Shown here in pieces: positions 5,222 to 7,859 of a DNA stretch of 7,859 nt. How positions within the stretch are numbered: the stretch's first letter is position 1; the number at the start of each line of letters is the position of its first letter. This DNA comes from Nitrososphaerota archaeon. Its GTDB lineage: Archaea > Thermoproteota > Nitrososphaeria > Nitrososphaerales > Nitrosopumilaceae. The notes under the pieces were generated by a model. The model was not told the DNA's origin, did not search any database, and worked only from the letters and a program-made list of their open reading frames with translations. The stretch lies in the NCBI GenBank assembly GCA_016126025.1, contig JAEFDA010000003.1, forward strand, positions 1 through 7,859. The letters are read 5' to 3'. The position numbers and the translations under genes are program-made.

Positions 5222-7306
5222 ATGGCGTCGGTATTCCTCACCCCGCGCTCCATAGCCGTCATAGGGGCCTCGGACAAGCCCGGCAGCGTGGGCAGCACCA
5301 TCACACGCAACATCATGCGGGGGTTCCGGGGCGACATATACCCGGTGAGCCCCACCCGGGCCACCGTCTTTGACCGGACGGCGTACAAGAGCGTCCTGGA
5401 CATACCGGACCCCGTCGACCTGGCCGTCATAGTCATAAAGAACGTGCTGGTGCCCGCCGTCTTGGAGGAGTGCGGCCGGAAGGGCCTGAAGGGGGCCATA
5501 GTGATAACGGCCGGCTTCAAGGAGGTGGACGAGGAGGGCGCCAAGCTGGAGCGCCAGCTCCGGGAGATATCCTCAAAGTACGGCATGGAGCTGGTGGGAC
5601 CCAACTGCCTGGGCGTGATGAACCTGGACCCGGACACCATGATGAACTCCACATTCCTGAAGGTCACACCCAAGACCGGCTCCATAGCCCTGGTGTCGCA
5701 GAGCGGTGCCATCTGCGCCGCCCTCTGCGAGGACGCCAGCGCCCAGGGAATAGGCTTCTCGGCGGTCGTGAGTCTGGGCAACAAGGCGGCCACCGGCGAG
5801 ATAGAGGTGCTGAGAACGTTGGCCGCCCACAAACAGACCCGTGTCATAGTGATGTATCTGGAGGACATAGGGGACGGGCGGGAGTTCGTGGACACCTGCC
5901 GCATGGTCACCCGGCGCCACAAGAAGCCCATTCTGGTGCTCAAGTCCGGCCGCAGTCCCGAGGGAGCCAAGGCGGCCATGTCCCACACCGGGGCCCTAAT
6001 GGGTTCGGACGAGCTGTACGACGCCCTGCTGGAGCAGGCCGGCGTCATCCGCGTCGACACCATGGACGAGCTCTTTGATTATGCGGTGGCATTTGCCAAG
6101 CAGCCCCTGCCCACCGGCGGCCTGGCCATAGTATCCAACGCCGGCGGCCCGGCGATAATATCCACAGACGCCTGCTCCAAGGCCGGCATTGCGATGGCCG
6201 ACATATCATCTGTACGCCCGGATATAGACAAGGTGATACCCCCCTGGGGGAGCTCCCGCAACCCCGTTGACATAGTGGGGGACGCGGACTACAACCGGTT
6301 CCGGGGAGTGCTGGAGCACGTCTTGGGCCACCCCAACGTGGGCTCGGCCATAGTGATGTGCACCCCCTCGGGAACGCTGGACTATGACGGCCTGGCCGAG
6401 GTGATAGTGGATATGTCCAAAAAGCACAACAAGACGATACTGGCCAGTTTGATGGGGCTGGACGAGGGCATAACCAACCGCCAGATACTGGCCGAGGGCG
6501 GCGTTCCATACTATACCTATGCGGAGGGGGCCGTGCGGGCCCTCCAGGCGATGCTGCGCTTCTCGGAGTGGCTGGAGCGGGACCCGGGCACTGCAGACGA
6601 GTTTGAGGCGGACCGCGATGCGGTTGCCCATATACTGGACGCCGCAGAGGCAGAGGGCCGCGCCGCCCTGCTGGAGGAGGAGGGCATACGCATACTGGAG
6701 GCGTACGGCCTGCCCCTGCCGCGGAGCGCCGCGTGCCGCACCCCCGCCGAGGCGGTGCGGGCCGCCGAGGATATGGGATACCCCGTCGTGCTGAAGGTGA
6801 TATCCCCCCAGATAACACACAAGTCCGACGCCGGCGGGGTGAAGGTGGGGCTCTCCGGCCCCGCGGACGTGGAGGGGGCGTTCGCCGAGATAACGGCCAG
6901 CGCCCGGCGGTACGACCCGCAGGCGCGAATAGACGGGTGTCTGGTGGTGGAGATGGTTCGGGGAGGCCGCGAGATGATAATAGGCTGCAAGCGGGAGCCG
7001 GGCATGGGCCCCATGCTGATGCTGGGAATGGGCGGCATATACGTCGAGGTGCTGAAGGACGTGACCTTCCGGCTTGCACCCGTAACCGGCGTGGAGGCCC
7101 GCGAGATGATCCGCTCCATAAAGACCAGAAAGATGCTGGAGGGCGTGCGGGGCCAGAAGCCATCCGACGTATCGTCGCTGGCCGAGTGCGTCCAGCGGGT
7201 CTCCCGTCTGGTGACCGACCACCCCCGGATCAGGGAGCTGGACATGAACCCGGTGGTGGTTCTGGAGAGGGGCTGCCGCGTGCTGGACGTGCGGATGGGC
7301 CTGTAG
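5222..7306 (+). CDS. ADP-forming 3-hydroxypropionyl-/4-hydroxybutyryl-CoA synthetase
   Basis: 694 residues, a single-chain NDP-forming acyl-CoA synthetase (acid + CoA + ATP to acyl-CoA + ADP + phosphate). Domains in order: CoA-binding Rossmann domain beginning SIAVIGASDKPGSVG (10-24) with GPNCLG at 126-131; ligase-CoA domains with VSQSGA (158-163), the phosphohistidine motif SHTGA (H255) and SNAGGP (305-310); and an ATP-grasp domain from about 475, with THKSDAGG carrying the second conserved His (H533). Both phosphate-relay histidines are present, so it should be active. In thaumarchaea two enzymes of this family activate 3-hydroxypropionate and 4-hydroxybutyrate in the carbon-fixation cycle; which one this is cannot be decided by eye. 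Acetate or another acid is a less likely substrate. The start is set by the family N-terminus and the TATA box. It is cytosolic and followed by a strong hairpin. Confidence 0.9.
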   Translation: MASVFLTPRSIAVIGASDKPGSVGSTITRNIMRGFRGDIYPVSPTRATVFDRTAYKSVLDIPDPVDLAVIVIKNVLVPAVLEECGRKGLKGAIVITAGFKEVDEEGAKLERQLREISSKYGMELVGPNCLGVMNLDPDTMMNSTFLKVTPKTGSIALVSQSGAICAALCEDASAQGIGFSAVVSLGNKAATGEIEVLRTLAAHKQTRVIVMYLEDIGDGREFVDTCRMVTRRHKKPILVLKSGRSPEGAKAAMSHTGALMGSDELYDALLEQAGVIRVDTMDELFDYAVAFAKQPLPTGGLAIVSNAGGPAIISTDACSKAGIAMADISSVRPDIDKVIPPWGSSRNPVDIVGDADYNRFRGVLEHVLGHPNVGSAIVMCTPSGTLDYDGLAEVIVDMSKKHNKTILASLMGLDEGITNRQILAEGGVPYYTYAEGAVRALQAMLRFSEWLERDPGTADEFEADRDAVAHILDAAEAEGRAALLEEEGIRILEAYGLPLPRSAACRTPAEAVRAAEDMGYPVVLKVISPQITHKSDAGGVKVGLSGPADVEGAFAEITASARRYDPQARIDGCLVVEMVRGGREMIIGCKREPGMGPMLMLGMGGIYVEVLKDVTFRLAPVTGVEAREMIRSIKTRKMLEGVRGQKPSDVSSLAECVQRVSRLVTDHPRIRELDMNPVVVLERGCRVLDVRMGL

Positions 7307-7309
7307 TGT

Positions 7310-7331
7310 GGCGCGGCGGCCGCGCCGCCAT
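7310..7331 (+). terminator. Strong hairpin after the synthetase
   Basis: GGCGCGGC (7310-7317) and GCCGCGCC (7319-7326) are inverted repeats separated by one base, so about six pairs can form around a 5-nt loop. They begin 4 nt after the stop and are followed by ATTTCT. It lies between convergent genes. Confidence 0.55.
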
Positions 7332-7334
7332 TTC

Positions 7335-7342
7335 TAAAAATA
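7335..7342 (-). terminator. T-rich terminator of the PEFG-CTERM gene
   Basis: On the minus strand this reads TATTTTTA, starting 11 nt past the TAG at 7353. It is the same core as the T-run behind the thioredoxin gene, and the GC hairpin follows it. Confidence 0.45.
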
Positions 7343-7352
7343 GAAGATTGGT

Positions 7353-7859
7353 CTAGTATCTGGGAATTATGCTGAGCCTTGACCTGGCCGAGACAGCCAC
7401 TATGGATACGATGGCCGCCGCCAGTATAACGACCGCTATGGTGCCGAACTCGGGCACGACGTTTGCGAATATCACCTCGTCGCCGACTGGGCCGGTTATC
7501 TCAGTCACACCGTATCCTTGGAACGTCACGGTTATGTCCACCGGGTCGTCGGTGGGCAGGGCGCCGGTCATGTGCTCACCCATGCCCATGTGCTCGTGAG
7601 CGCCCATGGCATTGAGCACCTCTTCGTCTCCCTGCATTACCATGATGTCGTAGTTGACGTGCTCGCTGTCCTCGAATACTATTTTGATCCTCATCGGTTC
7701 GCCCGCCGCCACTTCGGTGGCCTTGATCGTCACCGGCGTGCCGTCGGAGAGCGCCCCCATGGCAGTGGCCTCCATCATCATCATGTCGCCGTCCTTGTCC
7801 TCCATCATGGTATCGTCGTGCATGTCCTTGTCCTCCATCATGGTATCGTCGTGCATGTC
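7353..7859 (-). CDS. PEFG-CTERM surface protein, Met/His/Asp-rich (partial)
   Basis: The C-terminal 168 residues of a gene that runs off the right edge; a signal peptide is expected beyond it. The end is a textbook thaumarchaeal sorting signal: PEFG 30 to 33 residues from the C-terminus (bases 7443-7454), a hydrophobic helix (TIAVVILAAAIVSIVAV), then basic residues. Proteins of this class are thought to be processed by an archaeosortase-type enzyme and anchored outside the membrane. Before it lies a beta-rich domain of about 100 residues containing a Met/His cluster (HEHMGMGEHM). The N-terminal visible part consists of repeats of MHDDTMMEDKD followed by a Met run. The Met, His and Asp wealth suggests metal binding, perhaps copper, but this is inference. 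Internal ATGs in the repeat are unlikely to be the start. Confidence 0.85.
   Translation of the reverse strand, partial: DMHDDTMMEDKDMHDDTMMEDKDGDMMMMEATAMGALSDGTPVTIKATEVAAGEPMRIKIVFEDSEHVNYDIMVMQGDEEVLNAMGAHEHMGMGEHMTGALPTDDPVDITVTFQGYGVTEITGPVGDEVIFANVVPEFGTIAVVILAAAIVSIVAVSARSRLSIIPRY
7791..7859 (-). repeat. Perfect 33-bp tandem repeat
   Basis: Two identical 33-bp units (7791-7823 and 7824-7856) and the first 3 bases of a third lie at the window edge. The length is a multiple of three, so each unit adds 11 residues (MHDDTMMEDKD) without changing frame. The identity at all positions, including third bases, points to recent duplication; the total copy number is unknown. Confidence 0.9.

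Noticed and set aside
5167..7245. Several long minus-strand open frames under the synthetase
   Set aside because: They are antisense to a clearly recognised enzyme and result from its GC-rich third positions.
1..7859. CRISPR array, insertion sequence or defence system
   Set aside because: No spaced direct repeats, transposase motifs or defence-protein motifs are visible. The only tandem repeat is coding.

Overview
The window most likely comes from a high-GC marine ammonia-oxidising archaeon (Thaumarchaeota/Nitrososphaerota), plausibly a Cenarchaeum-like lineage. The evidence is a single-chain ADP-forming acyl-CoA synthetase of the thaumarchaeal 3-hydroxypropionate/4-hydroxybutyrate type, a cell-surface protein ending in a PEFG-CTERM sorting signal, heavy use of ATA for Ile in a GC-rich genome, and archaeal promoters. 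The taxon is inferred; no rRNA marker is present.

Almost every convincing gene has an AT-rich TATA-like box centred about 26 nt upstream of its start codon and no Shine-Dalgarno sequence. The genes therefore look monocistronic and leaderless, and this spacing was used to choose most starts. No operons are visible; genes alternate strand and converge or diverge.

Layout. (1) 1-460, minus: partial zinc-ribbon protein with an Ala/Pro/Glu-rich tail, divergent from a thioredoxin (556-873, plus). (2) 1009-1503 plus and 1500-1844 minus: two small proteins that both end in a four-cysteine zinc ribbon, convergent, with TAG stops that share one CTAG. (3) 1890-2009: a long imperfect inverted repeat whose mismatches are mostly G-U pairs on the plus strand, followed by a short coding-like tract (2010-2219). 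(4) 2337-3371, minus: DUF354 family protein, a predicted GT-B-like glycosyltransferase. (5) 3402-4405: about 1 kb with no intact gene, including one coding-like remnant (3782-3985) and an AT-rich stretch. (6) 4431-5060: three small genes, two of them short coiled-coil proteins that overlap tail to tail, the third a protein I do not recognise that diverges from the second across a 27-bp gap. (7) 5222-7306: the ADP-forming acyl-CoA synthetase, probably 3-hydroxypropionyl- or 4-hydroxybutyryl-CoA synthetase of the carbon-fixation cycle, followed by a strong hairpin. (8) 7353-7859, minus: C-terminal part of the Met/His/Asp-rich PEFG-CTERM surface protein, whose visible N-terminal part is a perfect 33-bp tandem repeat running off the window.

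The functions are mixed: redox, zinc-ribbon proteins, glycosylation, carbon fixation and cell surface. I see no defence system, CRISPR array, tRNA, rRNA or recognisable transposase. The least explained parts are the 1890-2009 hairpin, the convergent coiled-coil pair and the gene-poor kilobase.
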